This document shows positions 1-6,986 of a stretch of 6,986 nt of DNA, piece by piece. Numbering within the stretch: position 1 is the first letter of the stretch; every line of letters starts with the position of its first letter. Under the pieces are notes generated by a model that was not told the origin of the DNA, did no database searches, and was given only the letters and a program-made list of their open reading frames with translations. Source of the DNA: an uncultured Olsenella sp. GTDB taxonomy: Bacteria; Actinomycetota; Coriobacteriia; Coriobacteriales; Atopobiaceae. The stretch covers positions 1-6,986 of the forward strand of contig CAMXZR010000081.1 in the NCBI GenBank assembly GCA_947253595.1, in the 5' to 3' direction. A program made the position numbers and the translations under genes.

Positions 1-39
1 ACGTAGAAGTCCACCCTCTACCTGCGGATTGGAGTGCCC

Positions 40-1083
40 ATGGCGGAGCGTGCCCTACACGGTGTGAACCTCACCGGCTGGCTCGTCCTCGAGCCTTGGG
101 CCACGCCGTCCCTCTTCGCTGACTCGGGAGTCCTCGAGGAGGAGCGGCTCATCTCGTCCCTCGGCCGCGAGCACTACCGCGAGCTGGTCCTGCGCCACCG
201 CGAACGCTTTATGTCCCAGGTCGACTTCGTCCAGATCGCCGCGCGCGGCTTCAACGCCGTGCGCCTGCCCGTCCCCTGGTACGCCTTCGGGCACGCGGGT
301 CCCGAGCCGGGGCCCTTCGTGTCCTGCGTGGACTACGTCGACAGGGCCTTCGAGTGGGCGGAAGAGATCGACCTCAAGATCGTCCTGGCGCTGGCCATCT
401 CGCCGGGCGCGCCCAGCGCCGAGGCGGATATGCTGCGCAACCGCGGAGACTTCTCGCGTTACAAGGACGACATGCTGCGCGTGGTGGCCGCGCTCTCTCG
501 TCGCTACGCCCTGCGCGCCGGCTTCGCGGGCATCGAGGTGGCGGACGACCCCGTCGCCCAGCAGCGCCGCGGCCTCGGCCTGACGGACGGCGTCCCCCTG
601 CACACCCTGCGCAACTACTACCGCGAGGCCTACGAGGCCGTCCGTCAGAACGCGGGGGACGACGTCATCGTGATCTTGCCCGACGCCGGGCGCCACGGTT
701 CCTGGGGCCGTTTCATGGCGCCGCGCCGCTACCGCAACGTCTGGCTGGACTGCCACCTCTACCACTACTTCGACAAGGTGGAGAGCGCCGGTCCCTCCGG
801 CATCCGCAAGCTCGCCCTGCGCTCCCAGGAGGCCCTGGGGCTCGCAGGCAGGAGTGGGCTTCCCGTCATGGTGGGCAAGTGGTCGGGCTCGCTGCCCTTC
901 TCGGACTCGGCCACAACGCCCGAGGGTCGCATCGCCCTGGAGCGTGTCTTCGTCTCGGAGCAGATTGCGGCCTTCAAGGACTGTCCCGCCTGGTTCTTCC
1001 AGACCTGGAAGACGGAGGGTCGCCTCTCGGGCTGGGACGCCCGCGTCTCGCTCGCGACCTTCGAGCGAAGGATGCTCGCGTGA
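40..1083 (+). CDS. GH5-fold (exo-1,3-beta-glucanase-like) protein, probable catalytically inactive homologue
   Basis: A 347-residue protein with no signal peptide or membrane segment, so probably cytoplasmic. The N-terminus (residues 8-27, GVNLTGWLVLEPW then TPSLF) closely matches the opening of yeast-type exo-1,3-beta-glucanases of glycoside hydrolase family 5. Further family landmarks follow in order: VRLPVPWYAFG (74-84), HLYHYF (239-244) and WFFQTWK (318-324). The catalytic positions are changed. The usual Asn-Glu-Pro is Asp169-Asp170-Pro171, and the nucleophile Glu in the VGEW motif is Lys280 (VGKW). The Asp-Leu-His of strand 3 reads Ala117-Leu-Ala119. Fold assignment is by motif; loss of hydrolase activity is inferred, and the actual role is unknown. 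I chose ATG at 40 because GGAG at 31-34 sits 5 bases upstream; an in-frame GTG at 34 would overlap that site. The stop overlaps the rsmI start by one base, suggesting coupled translation. Most automatic annotations would call it a cellulase, which the residues do not support. Confidence 0.75.
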   Translation: MAERALHGVNLTGWLVLEPWATPSLFADSGVLEEERLISSLGREHYRELVLRHRERFMSQVDFVQIAARGFNAVRLPVPWYAFGHAGPEPGPFVSCVDYVDRAFEWAEEIDLKIVLALAISPGAPSAEADMLRNRGDFSRYKDDMLRVVAALSRRYALRAGFAGIEVADDPVAQQRRGLGLTDGVPLHTLRNYYREAYEAVRQNAGDDVIVILPDAGRHGSWGRFMAPRRYRNVWLDCHLYHYFDKVESAGPSGIRKLALRSQEALGLAGRSGLPVMVGKWSGSLPFSDSATTPEGRIALERVFVSEQIAAFKDCPAWFFQTWKTEGRLSGWDARVSLATFERRMLA

Positions 1084-2054
1084 TGGGGCTGGCGCCGGAG
1101 CCGACGCGGAAGCCGGAGCCGGATCGAGGGCAGGTGCGGGAACCGGAGCCGGAGACGGGGCGGAGCGCGGCGTCGTCCAGGGACGCGCGCGACGGAGAGG
1201 GGATCCTCTCTGTCGTGGGAACGCCCATCGGCAATCTCGAGGACGCCTCGCCCCGCGTCGTGCGCACCCTTGCGGAGGCCGACCTCCTACTCTGCGAGGA
1301 CACCCGCGTGACCAGCAAGCTCCTTGCCCGCTTTGGCATCCACGTGCCCCTGCAGAGGGCCGACCAGAACGTCCTTGCCCAGCGCATCGGGGGCATCCTG
1401 GCCCGGGTGGAGGAGGGGCAGCGTGTCGCCTTCGTGTCCGACGCGGGCATGCCCGGCGTGTCGGATCCCGGCCAGCAGCTGGTGGACGCTGCGCTCGACC
1501 GCGGGTTACGCGTCGAGGTCGTCCCCGGTCCCTCGGCCGTGACCTGCGCCCTCGTGGCTTCTGGCCTGCCCATGGAGCACTTCTTCTTCGAGGGCTTCCT
1601 GCCCAGGCGAGAGGGGGCCATGGTGGCGCGACTCGAGGCCTTGGCCCAGGTTCCGGGGGCGCTCGTGGTGTACGAATCGCCGCACCGCGTCGCGGACACG
1701 CTGGCCGTAATGGCGCGCGTCTTCCCGGCCCGGCGGCTCGCCCTGGTGCGCGAGCTCACCAAGCTCCACGAGGAGGTCGTGCGCGGGCCAGCTGGCCAGG
1801 TGGCCGAGGAGGTTGCCGGGCGCGAGGGCCTCAGGGGAGAGTGCGTGGTCATCGTGGGTGCGCCGGGCGGGGAGGAGCTGCTCGAGCGCTCGCTCTCTGC
1901 CGCGGCGCCTGGGCCCGCGGCGCTGGAGGACGCCATCGCCGTGGGACTCGCGGCCGGGGAGCCCAAGAGCGGCCTGGCGAAGCGGCTCGCCAAGGAGTTC
2001 GGCCGCCCCCGCTCCGAGGTCTATGACCTGGTGCTGGGAGCGGCCATCGAGTAG
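1083..2054 (+). CDS. rsmI: 16S rRNA (cytidine(1402)-2'-O)-methyltransferase RsmI
   Basis: RsmI uses S-adenosylmethionine to methylate the ribose 2'-OH of C1402 in 16S rRNA, in the decoding centre of the 30S subunit. The 323-residue product carries the full tetrapyrrole-methylase-fold signature set: SVVGTPIGNLED (43-54), CEDTR (71-75), FVSDAGMPGVSDPG (117-130), VVPGPSAV (146-153), FFFEGFLPRR (167-176), VYESPHR (196-202), LVRELTKLHEE (221-231) and GECVVIVGAP (252-261). The start ATG at 1083 overlaps the TGA of the preceding gene, with AAGGA at 1068-1072 ten bases upstream. This gives about 40 residues before the conserved core that the family normally lacks. They are rich in Pro, Glu and Arg and contain an internal repeat. 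A GTG at 1134 is the only other in-frame start before the core and would shorten this tail to 23 residues. The family call is firm; the exact start is less so. Confidence 0.95.
   Translation: MGLAPEPTRKPEPDRGQVREPEPETGRSAASSRDARDGEGILSVVGTPIGNLEDASPRVVRTLAEADLLLCEDTRVTSKLLARFGIHVPLQRADQNVLAQRIGGILARVEEGQRVAFVSDAGMPGVSDPGQQLVDAALDRGLRVEVVPGPSAVTCALVASGLPMEHFFFEGFLPRREGAMVARLEALAQVPGALVVYESPHRVADTLAVMARVFPARRLALVRELTKLHEEVVRGPAGQVAEEVAGREGLRGECVVIVGAPGGEELLERSLSAAAPGPAALEDAIAVGLAAGEPKSGLAKRLAKEFGRPRSEVYDLVLGAAIE
1106..1153 (+). repeat. Imperfect 18-bp direct repeat encoding Pro-Glu-Pro motifs in the RsmI N-terminal tail
   Basis: GCGGAAGCCGGAGCCGGA (1106-1123) recurs as GCGGGAACCGGAGCCGGA (1136-1153), with 16 of 18 bases identical and a period of 30 bp (10 codons). 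A shorter related copy, CCGGAGCCGA, lies at 1095-1104. In frame they encode RKPEPD, REPEPE and an earlier PEP. The tail therefore looks like the product of local duplication in low-complexity DNA. Confidence 0.7.
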
Positions 2055-2081
2055 GGACGGGGGTTCTCTCGCCCATGCCGC

Positions 2082-2120
2082 CGAGGTGCCGAGACGAAAC
2101 GTCGCCCCGGCTGGCACTCG
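2082..2120. terminator. Possible bidirectional hairpin between convergent genes
   Basis: CGAGGTGCC (2082-2090) can pair with GGCACTCG (2113-2120) to give 8 base pairs with one bulged G. It encloses a smaller GACG-AAA-CGTC hairpin (2093-2103). It lies between the rsmI stop and the convergent stop at 2130, where a shared terminator would be expected. There is no T tract on either side, so intrinsic termination is not proven. The rest of this 75-base gap shows only a GGGACGG motif at the rsmI stop. Confidence 0.3.
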
Positions 2121-2129
2121 CGTCTCTCC

Positions 2130-3257
2130 CTAGCCCCAGACCTCCTCGGCGATGTCCCTCACCAGGGCGACCTTCGCCCACTGCTGTTCCTCGCTCAGCT
2201 TGTTGCCGATTTCGCACGAGGCGAAGCCGCACTGGGGAGAGAGGCAGAGCCTCTCGAGTGGAAGGTAGCGCGCAGCCTCGTGGATGCGGGCGACGACCTG
2301 CGCGCGGTCCTCGAGCCGCGCCGTCTTCGTGGTGACGAGGCCCAGCACGACCTTCTTCCCGTCGGCGACCTGGGCCAGGGGCTCGAAGCCGCCAGAGCGG
2401 TCGTCGTCGAACTCGAGGAAGAAGTTGTCCACGTGCTCGCGCGCGAAGAGCGTGCCCGCCACGTCGTCGTACCCGCCCTCGCAGGCCCAGGTCGAGTGGA
2501 AGTTGCCGCGGCAGACGTGCGTGTTGATGGTGAGGCCCTCGGGACGTGCGTCCAGCACGCGGTTGTTCACCTGCAGGAAGAGCTCCTTGGTGCGCTCGAT
2601 GCCCGCGGCGTCGGTGCCGAAGAACTGCTCCGCGCGTGGATCTACCAGAAGGCCCCAGGAGCAGTCGTCGAGCTGGAGGTTGCGGCAGCCTGCGTCGAAG
2701 ACGTCCTGGATGAAGGCCTGGTAGCAGGTCACGAGGTCGTCCTCGAGGCGCTGGTCGTCCGCATAGAAGCGGCGGGTGTTCTGGAGTGCGAAGGGCATGG
2801 CGAGCTGCTCAAGGAACTGCGCGGGGGCCGGGATGGTGAGCTTGGCCACCGTGTTCTTGTCCTCGAGCCTCTGCACGAAGCGGAAGTGGTCCACGAAGGG
2901 GTGGTGCCCCTTGTAGGCGAGGACGCCGGTAAGGTAGGTGTCGTCGATCTTGGCCGTCTCGCCGTGGAAGGGCAGGCCGCCCTGGGTCTTGCTGTGGCCG
3001 ATGCCCTCGAACCCCCACATGAAGTCGAGGTGCCAGGTCAGACGCCTGAACTCTCCGTCGGTGATGGTGCCGAGGCCCGCCGCCTTCTCCTTGGCCACCA
3101 GGTCCCGTATTGCCGCGTCCTCGACGCGGCCGAGCTCGTCCTGCCCCAGGCGACCCTCCTCGAAGGCGGCGCGTGCCTGACGTAGCTCTGCCGGCCTCAG
3201 GAAGCTGCCCACCACGTCGAAGCGATGCGGGGTTTTCTTGTCATAGGGGATTGCCAT
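2130..3257 (-). CDS. MetE-like (YxjG/YxjH-type) methionine synthase, short form
   Basis: A 375-residue protein of the cobalamin-independent methionine synthase C-terminal family. Members transfer a methyl group to homocysteine to make methionine in the cytoplasm. It has the zinc and homocysteine-binding barrel but not the long N-terminal domain of full MetE (about 750 residues), matching Bacillus YxjG/YxjH in length. Landmarks are VVGSFLRP (15-22), TDGEFRR (66-72) and LQLDD (194-198). The predicted zinc ligands are His247-x-Cys249 (THVCRGN), Glu282 (FFLEFDDD) and Cys343 (SPQCGFAS). All four are present, so it is probably active. The methyl donor cannot be read from sequence; folate, methylcobalamin or another methylated compound are possible. 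I chose the ATG at 3257 because GGAGGG (3265-3270 on the opposite strand) lies 7 bases upstream and the family sequence begins there. The open frame continues to 3389 but that part is low-complexity leader. It is transcribed against rsmI and away from the next gene. Confidence 0.87.
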   Translation of the reverse strand: MAIPYDKKTPHRFDVVGSFLRPAELRQARAAFEEGRLGQDELGRVEDAAIRDLVAKEKAAGLGTITDGEFRRLTWHLDFMWGFEGIGHSKTQGGLPFHGETAKIDDTYLTGVLAYKGHHPFVDHFRFVQRLEDKNTVAKLTIPAPAQFLEQLAMPFALQNTRRFYADDQRLEDDLVTCYQAFIQDVFDAGCRNLQLDDCSWGLLVDPRAEQFFGTDAAGIERTKELFLQVNNRVLDARPEGLTINTHVCRGNFHSTWACEGGYDDVAGTLFAREHVDNFFLEFDDDRSGGFEPLAQVADGKKVVLGLVTTKTARLEDRAQVVARIHEAARYLPLERLCLSPQCGFASCEIGNKLSEEQQWAKVALVRDIAEEVWG

Positions 3258-3264
3258 TGCGCTT

Positions 3265-3270
3265 CCCTCC
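3265..3270 (-). promoter_or_regulatory. Ribosome binding site that fixes the MetE-like start
   Basis: Read on the minus strand this is GGAGGG, seven bases before the ATG at 3257. It is the strongest Shine-Dalgarno match in this leader. It argues against the longer reading from 3389, whose extra 44 residues do not resemble the family. Confidence 0.75.
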
Positions 3271-3280
3271 TCGTCGTCGC

Positions 3281-3300
3281 CCCAGGGCCGCGGTCCTGGG
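3281..3300. promoter_or_regulatory. 20-bp near-perfect palindrome in the leader of the MetE-like gene
   Basis: The plus strand reads CCCAGGGCCGCGGTCCTGGG: arms CCCAGG and CCTGGG around a self-complementary CCGCGG core, with one asymmetric pair. It lies 23 bases before the minus-strand start codon and 10 bases beyond its ribosome binding site. It could be a repressor or activator operator, or form a leader hairpin in the mRNA. On the plus strand a TTTTT run follows at 3310-3314, but no plus-strand gene ends here, so a terminator role is unlikely. Function is inferred from symmetry and position only. Confidence 0.45.
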
Positions 3301-3377
3301 CGCGCTGGCTTTTTCTCCCGTACAGTCTGGCAGCTCGCGGGAGGGGTTGGTGCGTTGCTTTTGGGACATCCGGCTAT

Positions 3378-3402
3378 CGTCAGGAACAATAACGATTTGA
3401 CG
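3378..3402. promoter_or_regulatory. AT-rich block with CGTCA-N15-TGACG dyad, possible promoter/operator of the divergent region
   Basis: CGTCA (3378-3382) and TGACG (3398-3402) form an inverted repeat around a 15-base spacer that is much richer in A and T than its surroundings. Such an island in a GC-rich divergent region commonly marks promoter DNA. The minus-strand gene needs a promoter upstream of 3257 and I find no clearer candidate. I could not find a good -35/-10 pair on the minus strand, so this is only the most likely location. Confidence 0.3.
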
Positions 3403-3440
3403 GGCGAGAGGGACGGTCGGCGAGCCCGCGCAGCCGGGGT

Positions 3441-3475
3441 CCGTCGGTCCCCCGCGGCGACCCGTCCGTCCCCCG
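3441..3475. repeat. Tandem 14-bp direct repeats, 21-bp period, upstream of the HerA-like gene
   Basis: CCGTCGGTCCCCCG (3441-3454) and CCGTCCGTCCCCCG (3462-3475) differ at a single base and are spaced 21 bp, about two helical turns. The second copy ends three bases before the TACAAT -10 candidate. The same stretch contains CCGTCCC (3466-3472), the reverse complement of GGGACGG at 3410-3416. The repeats could be tandem protein-binding sites or part of a genome-wide intergenic repeat. Confidence 0.55.
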
Positions 3476-3478
3476 TCG

Positions 3479-3484
3479 TACAAT
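3479..3484 (+). promoter_or_regulatory. Candidate -10 box (TACAAT) for the HerA-like gene
   Basis: TACAAT matches the TATAAT consensus at five of six positions and lies 38 bases before the ATG at 3522, leaving a leader of about 30 bases. No recognisable -35 hexamer sits 16-18 bases upstream, where the direct repeats lie instead. The same hexamer, again preceded by G, precedes metG, which supports it as a real promoter element here. Confidence 0.45.
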
Positions 3485-3521
3485 TGGCTCATGACCGGCT
3501 CGAATCGATCGGAGGACGTCC

Positions 3522-5180
<1,659 letters not shown>

Positions 5181-5181
5181 G

Positions 5182-5203
5182 GGACGGGGCGACGGACGGG
5201 GCG
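5182..5203. repeat. 10-bp direct repeat just after the HerA-like stop codon
   Basis: GGACGGGGCG occurs at 5182-5191 and again at 5194-5203, 12 bases apart. The block begins with GGGACGG (5181-5187), and GTCCC at 5209-5213 can pair with GGGAC at 5181-5185. A GC-rich fold downstream of the stop could act as a terminator, but no T run follows it. The motif resembles those in the other intergenic gaps. Confidence 0.5.
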
Positions 5204-5253
5204 GCCGGTCCCGCCAGCGCCCTGGCCTCGGAAGCCGTTACTCTCGCCTGATG

Positions 5254-5259
5254 TACAAT
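5254..5259 (+). promoter_or_regulatory. Candidate -10 box (TACAAT) for metG
   Basis: TACAAT lies 56 bases before the metG ATG at 5315, predicting a leader of about 50 bases. It is preceded by G, as at the HerA-like gene. No clear -35 hexamer is visible at the usual spacing. A leader of this length is too short for a T-box, so tRNA-sensing control of metG is not suggested. Confidence 0.45.
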
Positions 5260-5314
5260 GCCTAGTTGCGCATTTTTAGCGTCCGCCATCAGGACCGTCG
5301 TCAGGAGAGATCGC

Positions 5315-6919
5315 ATGGACAAGCCGTCCTTCTTCATCACCACGCCCATCTACTACGTCAACGCCGCCCCCCACCTGGGCACCGCCTACTCGACCGTCCT
5401 CTGCGACGTGCAGGCGCGCTACCGCCGCTCCAAGGGCTACGACGTCAAGTTCCTCACGGGCATGGACGAGCACGGCCAGAAGGTCGAGGAGGCGGCGTCC
5501 GCGCACGGCATGAGCCCCCAGGAGTGGTGCGACTCCCAGGCCCCCCTCTTCAGGGAGCTCTGGAAGACGCTCGAGATCTCCAACGACGACTTCATCCGCA
5601 CCACCGAGCCGCGCCAGGTCAAGGCCGTGCAGTACCTCTGGGACCGCATGCGAGAGTCCGGCTACATCTACAAGGGCTCCTACGACGGCTGGTACTGCGT
5701 TCCGGAGGAGACCTACTTCACCGAGACCCAGGTGAGCAAGTCCGACGAGGCCAACCACACCGAGGGCCAGCACCTCTGCCCCGACTGCGGTCGCCCCCTG
5801 CAGCGCATCCAGGAGGAGTCCTGGTTCTTCAAGCTCAGCGCCTTCCAGGACCGCCTGCTCGAGCTGTACGACGAGCACCCCGACTTCGTCGAACCCGACT
5901 TCCGCATGCGCGAGGTGAGGACCTTCGTCGAGGGCGGGCTCCAGGACCTCTCCGTCAGTCGCACGAGCTTCGACTGGGGCATCCGCCTGCCCTTCGACGA
6001 GAGGCACGTCACCTACGTGTGGTTCGACGCCCTTCTCAACTACATGACCGCCGTGGGCTACGGCCAGGACGGCGACGAGGCGGCCGCGGAGCTTGCGCGT
6101 CGCTGGCCCGCGCAGTTCCACGTGGTGGGCAAGGACATCATCCGCTTCCACTGCGTCATCTGGCCCGCCATGCTCATGGCCATCGGCGAGGCCCTGCCCG
6201 AGCACGTCTTTGCCCACGGCTTCCTCATGGTGCGCAACGACGAGACCGGTAAGGGAGAAAAGATGTCCAAGAGCCGCGGCAACGCCATCGCTCCCCAGGA
6301 GGTCATCGACTTGCTGGGTGTGGAGGGCTACCGCTACTACTTCATGACCGACGTGAACCCCGGCGAGGACGGGGCCATCAGCTTCAGCCGCATGGAGCAG
6401 GTCTACAACGCCGACCTGGCCAACAGCTGGGGAAACCTGGTGAGCCGCGCCCTCAACATGAGCGCCAAGTACTTCGACGGCAGGACCCCCGAGCTCCAGG
6501 AGGGGTGGGCCGGCCAAGAGAACCCCCTGCGCGACATCGCCCTGGGCATCGAGGGCCGCTACTCCGAGCGCATGGACCGCATGGACTACGTCGGTGCCAA
6601 GGACGTCGTGATGGAGCTCGTCCACGCGGCCAACCACTACGTGGAGGACTCCGCGCCCTGGACGGTGGCGAAGGACCCCACCCGCGCGCAGGAGCTGGCC
6701 GACATCATCACCAACCTCCTCGAGTCCATCCGCATCTGCGCCCACCTGCTCGCACCCTTCATGCCCCAGGCCTCGGCCGAGGTCCTGCGTCGCATGGCGC
6801 TGGGCGACGAGACCTCCTGCGACGACCTCGCGGCCGCCTGCGCCTGGGGCGGGCTTGCCGGGGGCGTCGAGGTGACCAAGGGAGACGCCCTCTTCCCCCG
6901 CCTCGCGACCAAGAAGTAG
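5315..6919 (+). CDS. metG: Methionyl-tRNA synthetase
   Basis: A class I aminoacyl-tRNA synthetase that charges tRNA-Met and initiator tRNA with methionine using ATP, in the cytoplasm. The 534-residue product opens with FFITTPIYYVNAAPHLGTAYS, giving the HIGH-equivalent HLGT at 20-23. It continues with LTGMDEHGQKVEEAA (47-61), YVWFDALLNY (234-243), VGKDIIRFH (271-279) and KMSKS at 316-320, then a helical anticodon-binding domain with NPGEDGAISF (348-357) and NADLANSWGNLVSR (365-378) at its start. It ends without a C-terminal EMAP/Trbp-like tRNA-binding domain, like other short-form bacterial enzymes. In the connective-peptide knuckle I see Cys128-x-x-Glu131 and Cys155-x-x-Cys158, so one usual zinc ligand is replaced. 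An in-frame ATG at 5258 exists, but AGGAG at 5303-5307, seven bases before 5315, and the family's N-terminus favour the shorter start. The earlier ATG also overlaps the candidate -10 box. Confidence 0.97.
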   Translation: MDKPSFFITTPIYYVNAAPHLGTAYSTVLCDVQARYRRSKGYDVKFLTGMDEHGQKVEEAASAHGMSPQEWCDSQAPLFRELWKTLEISNDDFIRTTEPRQVKAVQYLWDRMRESGYIYKGSYDGWYCVPEETYFTETQVSKSDEANHTEGQHLCPDCGRPLQRIQEESWFFKLSAFQDRLLELYDEHPDFVEPDFRMREVRTFVEGGLQDLSVSRTSFDWGIRLPFDERHVTYVWFDALLNYMTAVGYGQDGDEAAAELARRWPAQFHVVGKDIIRFHCVIWPAMLMAIGEALPEHVFAHGFLMVRNDETGKGEKMSKSRGNAIAPQEVIDLLGVEGYRYYFMTDVNPGEDGAISFSRMEQVYNADLANSWGNLVSRALNMSAKYFDGRTPELQEGWAGQENPLRDIALGIEGRYSERMDRMDYVGAKDVVMELVHAANHYVEDSAPWTVAKDPTRAQELADIITNLLESIRICAHLLAPFMPQASAEVLRRMALGDETSCDDLAAACAWGGLAGGVEVTKGDALFPRLATKK

Positions 6920-6928
6920 GGAAGCGAC

Positions 6929-6986
6929 GTGACCTTAGGGGCAGGGGAGAGGACCGCTGGCCTTCCGGGTGGCGTAGACCTGGGGC
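6929..6986 (+). CDS. Possible start of a downstream gene, cut by the window edge
   Basis: A GTG at 6929, nine bases after the metG stop, opens a frame with no stop to the window end (19 codons, VTLGAGERTAGLPGGVDLG). AGGGA at 6918-6922 lies six bases upstream and overlaps the metG stop, as expected for a coupled operon gene. In many bacteria metG is followed by tatD, encoding a TatD-family metal-dependent DNase, but nothing in these few residues identifies a family. A short open frame in GC-rich DNA could also be chance. Confidence 0.35.
   Translation, partial: MTLGAGERTAGLPGGVDLG

Noticed and set aside
1..33. End of an upstream gene
   Set aside because: Stops exist in more than one frame (for example TAG at 4-6), but too few codons are visible to decide which, if any, ends a real gene.
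1194..1217. Strong Shine-Dalgarno-like GGAGAGG inside rsmI
   Set aside because: The nearest in-frame start codon (GTG at 1215) is 14 bases away and would delete part of the conserved SVVGTPIGN motif. The match follows from Gly/Glu codons.
974..1993. Minus-strand open frame (339 residues) opposite rsmI
   Set aside because: It is Ser/Arg/Pro-rich, has no recognisable domain, and lies antisense to a clear rsmI.
2280..3185. Plus-strand open frame (301 residues) opposite the MetE-like gene
   Set aside because: The MetE-like reading has intact zinc ligands and a strong ribosome binding site. This frame is a low-complexity antisense shadow.
3281..3314. Palindrome followed by TTTTT read as a plus-strand intrinsic terminator
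   Set aside because: No plus-strand gene ends upstream, since the whole preceding kilobase is coding on the minus strand. The T run is also nine bases from the stem.
3258..3389. N-terminal extension of the MetE-like protein to an ATG at 3389
   Set aside because: The extra 44 residues are Pro/Arg-rich and unlike the family, whereas the ATG at 3257 has an ideal ribosome binding site and the expected N-terminus.
5257..5277. AATGC/GCATT hairpin followed by T residues, resembling a terminator
   Set aside because: The stem is only 5 bp and AT-rich, overlaps the likely metG -10 box, and lies in the metG leader rather than near the HerA-like stop.
5260..5314. T-box or methionine riboswitch before metG
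   Set aside because: The predicted leader is only about 50 bases and lacks the conserved T-box sequence or a multi-helix structure.
5276..6745. Long minus-strand open frame (489 residues) opposite metG
   Set aside because: It lies entirely antisense to a certain gene and has the Val/Gly/Leu/Glu-rich composition typical of reverse frames in GC-rich coding DNA. It shows no family motif.

Overview
The window is GC-rich, densely coded bacterial DNA. Its gene content and protein style suggest an actinobacterium of the Coriobacteriia (Olsenella/Atopobium-like). That placement is an inference from composition and recalled homologues, not from a database search. I see no tRNA, rRNA, CRISPR array, insertion sequence or prophage gene. 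It reads as a chromosomal housekeeping region.

Layout: (1) a GH5-fold protein (40-1083, +), overlapped by one base by rsmI (1083-2054, +), which encodes the 16S rRNA C1402 ribose methyltransferase. The two look translationally coupled. (2) A short convergent gap with a weak hairpin, then a MetE-like methionine synthase on the minus strand (2130-3257). (3) A 264-base divergent intergenic region (3258-3521) holding a 20-bp near-palindrome, an AT-rich block with a dyad, tandem 14-bp direct repeats and a likely -10 box for the next gene. (4) A HerA-like DUF853 ATPase (3522-5180, +) with a long charged coiled-coil tail. (5) A 134-base gap with a second TACAAT -10 box, then metG, methionyl-tRNA synthetase (5315-6919, +). 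The last bases may hold the first codons of another gene.

Functionally, two genes bear on methionine (synthesis and tRNA charging) and two on ribosome function (rsmI, metG). They lie on different strands and have separate control signals, so no common operon spans the window. The most notable observation is that the GH5-fold protein keeps the structural active-site residues of exo-1,3-beta-glucanase-like enzymes but has lost both catalytic glutamates and a conserved histidine. It is probably a pseudoenzyme kept next to rsmI. Secondary points are a proline/glutamate-rich extension on RsmI, an altered zinc knuckle in MetRS, and a GGGACGG/CCGTCCC motif present in all three main intergenic gaps. 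I found no convincing new multi-gene system.
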